Source: Reticulitermes lucifugus
Lineage: Eukaryota > Arthropoda > Insecta > Blattodea > Rhinotermitidae
Assembly (NCBI GenBank): GCA_026260175.1
Contig: JAKCWW010000329.1
Coordinates: 11,774 to 75,773 of the forward strand
Direction: 5' to 3'
Length of the DNA stretch: 64,000 nucleotides
The translations under genes were made by a program, and so were the position numbers. Shown here one piece after another: positions 36,601-47,100 of this stretch. The notes beneath the pieces are model-generated. The model searched no databases. It was not told the origin of the DNA and worked only from the letters and a program-made list of their open reading frames with translations. Within the stretch, counting starts at the first letter, position 1, and every line of letters starts with the position of its first letter.

Positions 36601-39600
36601 TCAGCTTCATGCTCCAGCTAATTTACTTTTGGGGAATTAGATCCTGGTGCCCATTGGATAGGAGTCTGGGTGGCTCCCAATGCCAGTGTGGACATGATGA
36701 TGATCTGAATCAAAGTTCACACCACAGTCACTTTGGGACCAAACTGTCATTGCTACATGTGTCTTATCCATGTTCTGCCCATTTACATTCAGATCCTTTG
36801 TATAAAGAATATTTATTAATTTGAATGCTGCTCCACAGCCTACCTGTTACTGGGGATGTCCGTCAACAGCCTCATTATCTTCGTTCACATTTGCTCTGTT
36901 GGTGTGACTATGATGCTTTAGGAAGGTACAACAATGTAAGTATTGAACACAATATTCTTTTTTTCATATGGCATGGCTGTCCTCTGTCCATAGTTCTTAT
37001 TAAAGGCCACTTTGTACTTGTGGTGTTCTGGGCCTTCTGCCCTGTTGTAGTTTCCGTTCCAGGCTTTGTGTCTGAGGGTTGTTGCCTTTATGGGGCTTAC
37101 TCTTCCCACTGGTCCACCTGTGGGACCCCACATCCTCTTCTCCATTCTTTGCTCTGATTGTTCATTCCTCCTGTCGTTTGTGACCCACTTTCCCCCTGCT
37201 TATATAACATGCCCCTTCCCAACTTGGCTGAAAATGATGGCAGCAGATTCTTCCAAACACTGGTAATTACCTAAAAACCAGGGAGCATCATAACCTAGAA
37301 GGTTTCACTCTCAACCATGTAGGTCTTTTGTAGCTTTCCACAGTCCATCCTAGCAAATGCAAACATTCCTTTGTTCCTAATTTGTCACACATGTATCACT
37401 GAAACCATTCGCTGCTATGCAGTTAATAATTTAAAAAACCAAGAAACTGATATACATACATTGACCCTCTAAAGATTAAAATTAACCTAATTATATTGAA
37501 AGATGCACTTCATACCGCAAAGTAAGCACATACTAAGTATAAAAACCAATCATCTAATTCTGTACATGGAAATAAATGCTGCTTGTACTAACACCCATAA
37601 GATCACAAACATTCACTGTGTGGGTAGCACTCCTGTTTTGCATTCAGGATGTCCTGGACACAGACATCATCCCACAGACCAAACATCCTGACTTCATCAT
37701 GGCTTCCCTCAGTCCCATCAAGCAACTGCCAGGACCATACCTTAAATTATGACACAACTATCCTTCCAAACCCTTTCCAATTCATTATTCACTGATCCCA
37801 CCACTTGACAAGGTATTGTTTGAGCTACTGACCGTATGACTAAAACATAACTTAAACTTGTATAAAAGTTGTCCCTGTCCATGCCATGAAGGCATACAGA
37901 GGGAGTACGGGTATAGCTCCACTCAATTTTAACCTTGGCACTAGGTGGACATGAGTGATCAACTTCATGCCCCAGCCATTTTACTCCTGGGAAAGAACCT
38001 CAGTACCTACTAAATACAGGACTAGGTGGGTCTCAGAGCCGGACTGGAGAGTTCTGGAGAAGAGAAAATCTCTTGCCCCTGCAAGGACTAGAACCCCGGA
38101 CTGTCCAGACCGTACTGAGTCCCTACACTGTCCATGCTGTCCTGGCTCCCTATAAACTTATGTCCCTAGGTGATTTTGATTTGTATTTCTGGGCCCTTGT
38201 CAATATAACCAACTGTCAAGTTTATTTGCAATAAGATGTAATTCTTTGTTGACAACAGGGTATCATTCCGATGTCATACGTTGTGGAAATCTCTGTAATA
38301 CCACTAGATTGCAATGACCCACGGGTACAGGCCCTTATGCCTAATTCTAAGATACCAACATCTCCCATCTTCCAATGTGAAGATGGCCAGATCTACTTCA
38401 GGAAACATTCCACACTTGTCAAGGTAATGATAAAACATCAGTCTACAACCAAAAGAATTTAGGATGCCTTCTTTCCTTCCTGCATGTTGAAGCTATCAGA
38501 CATTTCAGTATGTATATACATAATTTCACTGTCCATTTCTATGCTTGTGTTATGGAAATGTGCACCATCATTCTGGAAGAATGTGTGCACTTTTGTGTTC
38601 GGAACTTCTGGTGACAAATTACAAAGGAAAGCTGCTGCAGACACACTACACTGGTTACAATTCCCTCCAAAAATATTATATCACTGATGCCTTAACACTA
38701 ATCCCACTCCAAACTGTGAAACTTTCCACAAGAAAAGACATTTGGTATACAGTTATTTTCAGGTGCTCTGAGGAGCATATTTGTTTGTTCACACAGCCAT
38801 TGAGGTGAAAAAATATTTCAGCTATAAACTACATTACACACAGTTGCAGAAGCATCTGTAAGAAACTCAAAAACTTTTGTTCAGAAGTTAAGAAATCTTT
38901 CTTCAAGGCCAGCACTGATAGACAGCAATAATGTATGTATATAAACACATTTGAAAAGAGTGTTATGTTACAGTTATACTTACAAAAGATTTTTATAACA
39001 TAATTTTTAAAATCAAACATAAATTATATATATAGCCCAAAGGTCAGCCCACCCCCACCCAATGAAAAATTCTGGGTGCACACTTGCCAAGAACTAACTT
39101 TATAAAGAAGCATCACAATAACAAGAATGTTGGTTGAAAGAGTGGCGGGAAGGATAATGTGTACACAGGGAGTGTTTGTGTGTGTGTGTGTGTGTGTACG
39201 AGGAGGGGCAAATAACTGCATTCAGTAGAAACTTCCAGACCACCAACAACATATACCATATGTGGGACTGCAAGTTATGAAAGAATGGTATAGAACCATG
39301 GTATTCAAATTGTAATTTGCAGAACCCTGGGGTTCCGCAGCTTACTTTCATGTGTTCTGCAAGAACATTTCCTTTAAAATGAAACTGCTACATATAATTT
39401 TGATACCTGTTAATTGCATTTTTTATTTGCTTCCCTGTTTTTGTCCATAATCAGCACTGACTTTAGTTTCAGTGCAAATTACCAATAATAAAACTTTGTT
39501 CGTCATAAATGTGCACAAATATTTTATTTTTTAAATAAATTTCTATATGTTAAAAAGTTTTATTGCATCTATGTACCCAAAAATTAGACTTCTGCTCTAT

Positions 39601-40036
39601 AGGAGTTCAGTGACAATCCAGATTTAGTCACAACAGTTACACAAATATTAAGGAGTTCAAAGACCATTGGTACAGAAATAACACAATCAAGTGTTGCATT
39701 ATTCCCTCATTATATTGTTCTTTAATTTTATACATGCACACACAATAACATCACATAGCCTAAATTCAAATATATAAGAAATCAAATAAAAGTTCTTACT
39801 GTGAAAGGGATTTTGATGGTTTACATTTCCATTATCTGTTGCTGAACTTTCAGTATTCATTTCACGATGTCGAGGAACATGTCAGAACAGAAGTTTGGCT
39901 CTACAAAATGCCACAGCTGATGGCAGCATGGAAAGAGTGGATTACATACAAGACACTACGGCAGCTTGTTCATGAAGCTACAGCTCAGCAAAAAGATAAC
40001 CCATGCACTGAAAACCATTCAGGAATTACACTGTGA
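30638..40036 (+). CDS. Schlafen/AlbA_2-domain protein, 5 exons, complete
   Basis: Exons 30638-30825, 33736-33960, 36839-36935, 38259-38423 and 39854-40036 join in phase (2, 2, 0, 0) to a 285-residue protein. Exon 1 gives VLNIEEDQTHEFKGHRN, where E27 and E32 have the five-residue spacing of the rat Slfn13 nuclease glutamates. Exon 2 gives the AlbA_2 core RNLCGFLNSGLGG and VYVGVQDDG, with D83/D84 in the place of the third acid. Exon 4 has a CWCD segment (C158, C160) that may bind zinc. Exon 5 contains SYVVEISV and EDGQIYFRKHSTLVK, the end of the fold; the last 60 residues are helical-looking. The intron after exon 2 would use a GC donor (GCAAGT at 33961); every other intron is GT-AG. Known relatives cut tRNA/rRNA (Slfn13) or piRNA precursors (worm TOFU/SLFL proteins). 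RNA cleavage here is inference. HAUS3-like exons lie between its exons. Confidence 0.82.
31570..32135 (-). mobile_element. Jockey/CR1-like LINE, C-terminal RT tail
   Basis: The minus-strand frame 32127-31894 contains KILPLPCLYISEAICY, KSDLHVQFCRTTLFKNN and MGIKLYNKLPNKIKKF. The last is the 'G.KLFN.LP..IK' signature found after the reverse transcriptase thumb in Jockey/CR1-type elements. A further stretch (31890-31805) reads like the terminal FYSVDEY block. It is truncated 5' and lies in the first intron of the Schlafen-like gene, antisense to it. Confidence 0.75.
32555..32790 (+). mobile_element. LINE L1a 3'-end fragment
   Basis: Diverged copy of the terminus seen at 11640-11860: 'gaagacctagatgtagatgg', 'attaatctcaaggaaat', 'gtaatgaaccttcaagttcc', then 'cttctcaagaaggactctat'. 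It lies in intron 1 of the Schlafen-like gene, in the sense direction. Confidence 0.65.
33005..33285 (-). repeat. SINE-A, near full length
   Basis: On the minus strand a head ('gccaggatactgtagtcag', then 'gaatcgtgatttgattccc') and body ('ggggcccacccagcctact', 'aaaacggctggggtgtgaa') match the SINE-A order. It lies in intron 1 of the Schlafen-like gene, 220 bp before the candidate HAUS3 exon. Confidence 0.8.
33509..36320 (+). CDS. HAUS3: HAUS augmin-like complex subunit 3, partial (large exon 35323-36320)
   Basis: The large exon 35323-36320 encodes 332 codons of mainly coiled coil with HAUS3 landmarks in order: GEVRYGKELDDAF near the start, the FISQLPLEMY block, LEYVCMLGSD (family LQLAYICAQHQ), NEVLPAVEEAVKMDVLHI and the HELCKLESIL region. 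It ends CGC ATG before GTAAGA. A candidate upstream exon at about 33509-33634 (ILLKWLSSE … SPVSVLNEDLI) fits the family N-terminus and joins in phase through a GTATTT donor; its acceptor is weak. Augmin recruits gamma-tubulin to spindle microtubules. The first ~30 and last ~200-250 residues of a typical ~600-residue HAUS3 are not found in the window, so this is either an incomplete copy or its other exons lie elsewhere. Both pieces sit between exons of the Schlafen-like gene on the same strand. The large exon is confident; the rest is tentative. Confidence 0.75.
36565..36690 (-). repeat. SINE-A fragment
   Basis: The minus strand retains only the 3' body ('gagccacccagactcctatc', 'agtaaattagctggagcatg', 'ctgctgaggttaagaatgtg'). 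It lies between the HAUS3 large exon and exon 3 (36839-36935) of the Schlafen-like gene. Confidence 0.7.
37868..38158 (-). repeat. SINE-A, full length
   Basis: On the minus strand a head ('gccaggacagcatggacagt', 'ccggggttctagtcc'), a body ('gacccacctagtcctgtatt', 'ggctggggcatgaagttgat') and the terminal 'tatgccttcatggcatgg' block follow the family order. It lies in an intron of the Schlafen-like gene. Confidence 0.8.
39175..39197. repeat. (TG)n microsatellite
   Basis: About eleven TG units in the last intron of the Schlafen-like gene. Confidence 0.9.
39296..39669. mobile_element. Non-autonomous hAT element with 8-bp TSD
   Basis: Ends CCATGGTATTCAAA and, reverse-complemented, CAATGGTCTTTGAA form inverted termini of the CAGTGGTTCTCAAA type typical of hAT elements. 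The flanks GTATAGAA (39288-39295) and GTACAGAA (39670-39677) form an 8-bp target-site duplication with one mismatch. The 374-bp unit has no coding content and lies in the last intron of the Schlafen-like gene. Confidence 0.7.
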
Positions 40037-41156
40037 ATACAGTTAAGAAAATTCAACCAACAACAAGAATGGACATATAGCATAATCACATGTAATGTTT
40101 AAACTGTGAGGCCTTTAAAAAATCACAGAAAGCACCATATTAATTATTCTTACATTCATTAGATTTGCATATTTATGACTGTTTCTGAGATGTTACTTAC
40201 CTAATATTGTAAAACATCCAACTTCACAAAAAGTTCAGGTAAAAACTTATAAGGCCTGATTTCCTTCAAGCTTTGTAGTCAATGTATACAGCTGTATATT
40301 TAGAATTTGGAATTAAGCAATAATACACTTCTGTGCACAAATTCCATCTACATTACAATTTTCACATATGGCCTCAAAATTTCCTGTAGCCATCAAGCTT
40401 GCAATTCTTAATACATACAACATTTTTTAAAAGATATGTGTAGGTAGTTTATAATTGATCTCACACAAGTTTCACTACACTGTTCACTCCTAATCACCAT
40501 CAAAGAGCTTCTGTGTGGCCACTGTATTCTTGTTCAATGTTCTACAAAACATGACCTTAACAAGAGTCACACATGTTGAACATAAGCTATCATTACCCCA
40601 CAAAATTTCAGGAGACTACAGTAACCCTTGTGCCAGAATTAAATGCTTGGTGAGAAGTGTAGAAGACTGGAATTTAAATGAGGGCTGCACACCAGCAGCC
40701 ATAATTGGCTATCAGCTATAGCTAACACTCTGCATTGTGAGCATCACACTGTATGACGGGTACACCTGACGTTAGGTACCAAAGGGTTAAGTAACCTTAG
40801 CATATCTCCCACACACATCTTGTTTTCAATCATGTTGAATCACACACCAGTTCAGTATCAGACTAAGACCACAATTCCAATGATCTCAAAAACTTGGAGA
40901 AGGAAAAAGAACCCTAATTTACCCCAGTGGGGTGTCATGTATTCAGTTATGGTCATGTATGGTCAAGTCTGATAAATTTACAGTTCAGCAAAATTCATTG
41001 TATCTGGTGTCATATATAGATTGCAAAGGGTTTAAAATATTAACCAAGCAGTAATACTTTTGAATCCAAAATCTAAATCTGTTGGTCTTCCATAGCTCTA
41101 CTTGTATCACAGATGTTTTATGTTGCTTCATACATGGAATTAAAAACTACACTATT
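40037..41156. other. Convergent 3' region of the Schlafen-like gene and CIAO3
   Basis: No exon seen on either strand. It must hold both 3' UTRs. The distance between the two stop codons is about 1.1 kb. Confidence 0.6.
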
Positions 41157-44100
41157 TCACCACTTGATATTTAGTGCAGTAGTCATTTTCTCTACTGCAT
41201 GATACTTGGTATGTAACATTGCTGAACATTTATCGCTATGAGATCCTCCTAGCCAGGTGCTGTATAACTCCTGGACTATGTGATTTTTTTCTGGCATATG
41301 TTTTTGTAGGGACTGATACAATGTCTCTAGCTTCATTGTCAATTCTCTGGGAGAGGAACCATCCTGCGGTCGCACTTGAGCACCTCCATTCAGGCAGCCT
41401 AGACATTAATTATAATTATAACAAGACATTAAATACGTAAGGAAAATTCTAAACTAAAATTATTATGAGAATTCGGGAGACTTCAAAGCTGTATTACTTG
41501 GTCAAAAATGTAACATGAAATAAAGCTGTACCACGAACGTTCATTGTCAGTGTGTGTGTTTGTTACTCTTACCATTGTTCTACTTGTGTACTGCAACCTC
41601 AACAAATTTGCTGACATCTCATTATTTAATAGAAGTGTCATAGAGCTGAACGCATGAAACTCTGAAGGAAGAAGAATACCTGATGGGCAAGCCATGACTT
41701 CAACATAATGGTAATTGCTTTTCCCTCGTTTCATCTTCTGAACCAAGTTCTGGATATTTCGGAAACCATTGGCAATTGCAAATTGTAGCAGTACCTTCCC
41801 ATTTTCTTCCAGTATTACCTCACGAAAGTCAGGGTTCCTGAAAATGTTCAGTTGTTGAGTTTAACCATACATGTAGTCATGTGACTTTCAACCTCAATTA
41901 TCCAGACCTGCTCTGAGGTCATGGGTATGAACACCTAATGTAGAGGTCATGTTCCTCTGAGTGTTTCAGCTTCAAGCTACATGACAGATTTCAACAACAT
42001 TTGGTATGAAGGGTCTTAACTAAAGTTGTCATGGATGATTAATTTTGATTCATATGAGTCCAGCATAACTCCTACTTTACAAAAGCTAACTAACTAACTA
42101 ACTAACTCCATGGAGCAGAGTCCTTCTTGAGAAGCTAACAGGTCCTCAGCTAGTTAAGAAATTCCCTGCATTTTATGGAACCCGAAGGTTCATTACCGCA
42201 TCCACAAGAGCCCGCCACCTGTTCCTATCCTGAGCACTTTACAAAAGCTACAATCATCAATTGGATAGACAGTGGCTTAGTGTCCAAAAATTACGTGTAT
42301 GACACAAACCGAAGATCCGAGTATTTGCTCTCTGAATATCTGAATTTTTACATGTGATGTTAATTTACTGGGCACAATAAACAATACAAATAAAAATACA
42401 GAAGCTGGTTATGCCATGTATGATCAATGATTACTGAAAACTTAGAGAAAGTTTGATTTGAGCTTCATTTAATTAAGGTGATACAACTTAAAAATCACAG
42501 AACACAACCCAAAGTCTGCAAGAACAAATCCAACGACAACAGCAATAAATGGCTACCAAACTAAACAATTATTCAAGACGTACCTAAGCGATTTATACTG
42601 AAGCTCTGGGTGACTGTTCCCAAACAGTTCTTTAGCAGCATGAAGAAAAATGAGGTCCGCATATCCACCAGAGCCTGATCCCTGGTGTGACACCAGTGTT
42701 AGACCAGATGGTTGTGTCTTGCTCCAGGGAAAGTCAAGTGGTACTGAATCCATCATAGCTAGGCTGTGACCTTCAGACTGTAGAAGTTGTTCCAGTTCGA
42801 CTGGTACAAGAACCACAGCCCACGTATGTATAAACAGAGTTGAAACAGCAGCGAGGTATAAAACTTAAAGACTGATATTTTACCAAAAAGCTCAGAATAA
42901 TTCATTCAACTTATCTCTTTCACAGCAGACACCCAACGACTGTACAAACCAACTTCAGGTACCCTAACACTGCCTGACAGATTTCTGTCTTATTTCAAGA
43001 GGATATCCAATTCATGTGTCATGCTTCGCATACTGTTTCATTATGTTTTCAGTAAGTCAGCTAATACAGCAGTAAGATCAGTATTTATCCTGTCATTTAA
43101 CTGGAGAACTGAGGAAAACCATGGCAAACTGTCTCTGGGCCGAGATTTGAACTCAGGACCTCTCACAATACAAGGACTAGTTCTGATTGCCACCAATACA
43201 TACATAAACTTAGCATCTATAACAGCAATCTTACTACCACAGGTGGCAATTTTTTTAGTAAACTCCTAGCATCCATAAAACATATTTGGGAAAACTAACT
43301 ATGAAAGAAAACTATAATATTACTACTACTGATAAATTTCTGAATGATGATTCTACTCATATTTGTACCTGACGACCTGGTACATACTACACATACTGCG
43401 TTTCTGCTGTTTCCTTACATTATACGTACTTGTATTTACTACTGTTCTTGGTCTCTTGTTTTTATTTTGCTTTTTGTATATATTATTGCTTACATTCATT
43501 TCATGTTAGCTGCAGTTCTTACATCTTGATTCTTTACTAACCTTGATTTCAGGCTTCCGCCACAATGTTGATGAGATCTGCGCATAATATCCCAGAAGAG
43601 CGCAGATCTCATTGATTCTTTACAGTTTAGCTAAAGAAAAATATGCCATCATTTTATGCATGGTTTCTTTTATTACAGCAATTCTTCTTTCTTAATTATG
43701 TTGAGATCATGTTCATATACCCTTATATAAAGTTTCTCTTTTTCTTTTCTTGTTTTAATTATAAGTGACAAGTTTATACCAGTTGATTCACAGTGACTAC
43801 AAACAGTATCATCGTTGTATACACTTTTTCTTGCGGATTCGCAACAGCACCACACCCCCCCGCCCCACATCCAAAATGCACATTCATATACAGAAAAAAT
43901 ATTGACCTTTGCACTTGACCATTATTTATTGTGCGAACATAATCTGTACAGCTGTACAGCCATCGCCAAATTCTTTGTGAACCCACACAACATCACTCAC
44001 AGTGCTTACAGGAGTTGGTGCCATTAGATCATGCTTCTGCTGATGTCAGCTTTTATCTGCAATGATCCATGTTTCATACTGCTTTCATTTATCTGAGCTA

Positions 44101-47100
44101 CAGCATATTTCTTCCTGCATAACTGCCCAATACAGCAGAGGTATTTTCACAAGACAAAACACTGAGAAAATGGCCAATATTTGCAGTGGGTTGCTCTGTA
44201 TATCAAATGCCAAACTTAAAATTCACTCACTTGCTGTGATGACACAATCCACATCTCGTGTTTGTAACTTCTGGTTGAAGAAGTCTTCACGGGATGCTTC
44301 TAGTTTCTTGTCATAACATGGCATCAGCGTAACATGATATACAGAGTCAGGCGTCTTCCCCAGCTGATGTGCCAAATGATACTTAACAAGAGATCCCATT
44401 ATTTGTTGTGGTGACTTTATGGCTGATATATGTGGAAGAATTAAATTACCATGAGTTTTTTCTGCATAGCATACCCAACCTGTCAAAGCAACAAGAAAGG
44501 AACAGTATAATTCAAGGAAATGCATACATGTACATCCTAAATGTATTCTTTGTAATTTTGTATACTGTATTGGCCTCCATGTTCATTCATTTTTTGCAGA
44601 CAAAAAGCCATCATCACAAAGCTAATCACACTACTGACACAGTGCACAATGTGCAATTATATTCCTTTGTCACTCTTTTTCACATATTCACCACATCAAA
44701 AGTAAAAATGTTTTATGGAGTGAAAATTCACACTATGATCTTCTGGGTTATGATACTGGATAATCTTGCAGGTAGGTATCAGCAATTCAGAGGATGATGC
44801 ATCTCCTCCACCTTCAGGGTATAAGACAGATGGAGGAAGAATGTGTCTCTGAATAGGAAAATTTAGAGATTTCTAAGTAATCTACATTTATTATTAGAAA
44901 TTTTCTGCATGTGGACTTGTTTTGGAAAGAAACTGATGAAGTCTAATGAGTCTTACGTAAAACATGCATATGTTTGGTCCAATTCAAACTGAAATTCAAT
45001 TCACTTCATAATTTTTGGTGTGACACCCTAGTTCATTAGTTTAAGAAATGAAATATTTGAAGAGGAAGACACACACGACCAATTCAGTTACATTTTGTTT
45101 AATGAACACATAGTAACTGAATTACTGGGTGTTGTTCTTGAGTTAGCAAACCTGAAAAGTGTATTCAGGTGGTACCCAAACCGACTGTTCACCATTCTTT
45201 TCACTCTCCCAGTGACCGCTTCTTATCACATCTATTCCACTTCATCATGCACAACCATGTCATGTTAGATTTGAAATTAATCCACCAACAGGTAACAAAA
45301 TCTCAAGTATTATATTCAAGAGCTGAAAATTATGTGAACCCTACTTACAAACGAAAACTTTATTTACCTTCCCCAAACCTTCAAATGAACATTATCATAA
45401 TCTTTTATATCCTCAATAATGAACAATTTATTAATATTTGAATGCAGCGTGTAACACAATGTATCACACGGAACTAATGGCACCAGAGCTCTTCTCGAGA
45501 TGCTAACAGTTACTCAGCTATTCAAAAAATATCCTGCATTTTACAGAACTGACTTGTCACTACCATATTCACAAGAACCTATCTATGGTCCCTACCCTGA
45601 ACCAATAAATCCATCCAAGTCTAAGACCCTGTGCAATTTCTTGTAACATGCAGCCTTTTAAACTAGTCAGATGATATTAGCCCCCCAAAAATCCCACCTG
45701 GAGGACCACCTCTTGTCTGCTATCCACAGCTTGTTATCAGAAACATTCGCAGCTTTGCTCCATATCTGCATGCTGCTTTCTCCAGCCACAACGTGCACAT
45801 GCACCATGCTGTGGTGACAACACTTAACATGGTCTGCACATTAAACCATCCACAATGCAATGTCAAAATTTAAACTGCATTGTTTTTCAAGTGCCACTGT
45901 ATGTTTCAGTGGGTCACCAACATATCTTCAGAAAAGTGGGTTGCCTGGCCACAGACACGGCAAAATTCTGTTCTATTGCACTGCCCTTTGAAGAAGGTTG
46001 AGAAATGCAATCATAATATAAATCACTGTCTCATACCTGGGCATGAAGATGCCAACATTGGCAATGAGTTACTTTTATTTTCACCTTCTACAGCAGCTCT
46101 GTATCGTTCTACAAACTCCCGCTGACTTTCAAGAAGTGCAAAATCATCAGCAACTGTCATATCTAGTACTAAGTCAGCACCCAGCATCCTAAAATAGCCT
46201 ATGTACAAAATAAAAAAATTTTAATCATACTCTGTGACAATAGCAAAAATAATACATGATTCTTATAATAAAGTTTTACATCCGTAATAATGTGGAGATG
46301 AGGAATAACAAGGTAATTATTCCTTTATAACCTGAATGAATATGTTCCGTTCCATTATACCCTAAAATAATAAAATTTACAGCATTATTCAAACTGGCCA
46401 AGATTCACACTTCTATCAGAACTTATTAAGTTTTCTCAATATATGAGTTCATTATTACAGGGAGTTTCACACACAACTTATGTTATTTCCATACCTTATC
46501 TGATCTGTTTTCAAAGCTTTCATCTCGTATGTGTAATGTCAAATATTCAGCATAGGAAGGTAATATGGTGTACTCCAAACGGGAGTACATAAAATTCACA
46601 GTCCATGCAGATTACTTGCAGACTCTGTATAAAATATGATGTAAGAGTTTATGGTGTACAGTTCTTCAAAAGTCAATTTGTGGCCTTAACAGGACTTTAT
46701 CATGGATTAATACGGCAGAAAATCAGAACCACCTAACAACTTTTAGTGAGTCTTCAATATAAAATGTTTGCAAAAACTGTCCAGTGTTAGACACAGGCAT
46801 GAAAGGACAGATTTAATCTTCAAGAATTTCCAATATAAATTTCATTAGACTCAGTCCAAATGCCTCAACTTACAACACAGCAAAAACTCTTCTGTTTAAT
46901 TATCTTGAAAACTGACACAAAAAAAATATGGAGCATAAAATATTGTGGTATGCAAGAACATCCTCCATTTTGAAGACTTCCATCTTCTTGCATATCAATA
47001 TGTAGACCAGGTGTGCACAAATCCCAGGCACCAGGTCACCATGGCACCTTATATTTGTGTCCTAAGCATGGAACTTGCTTCATATCACCCTTCTGGAACC

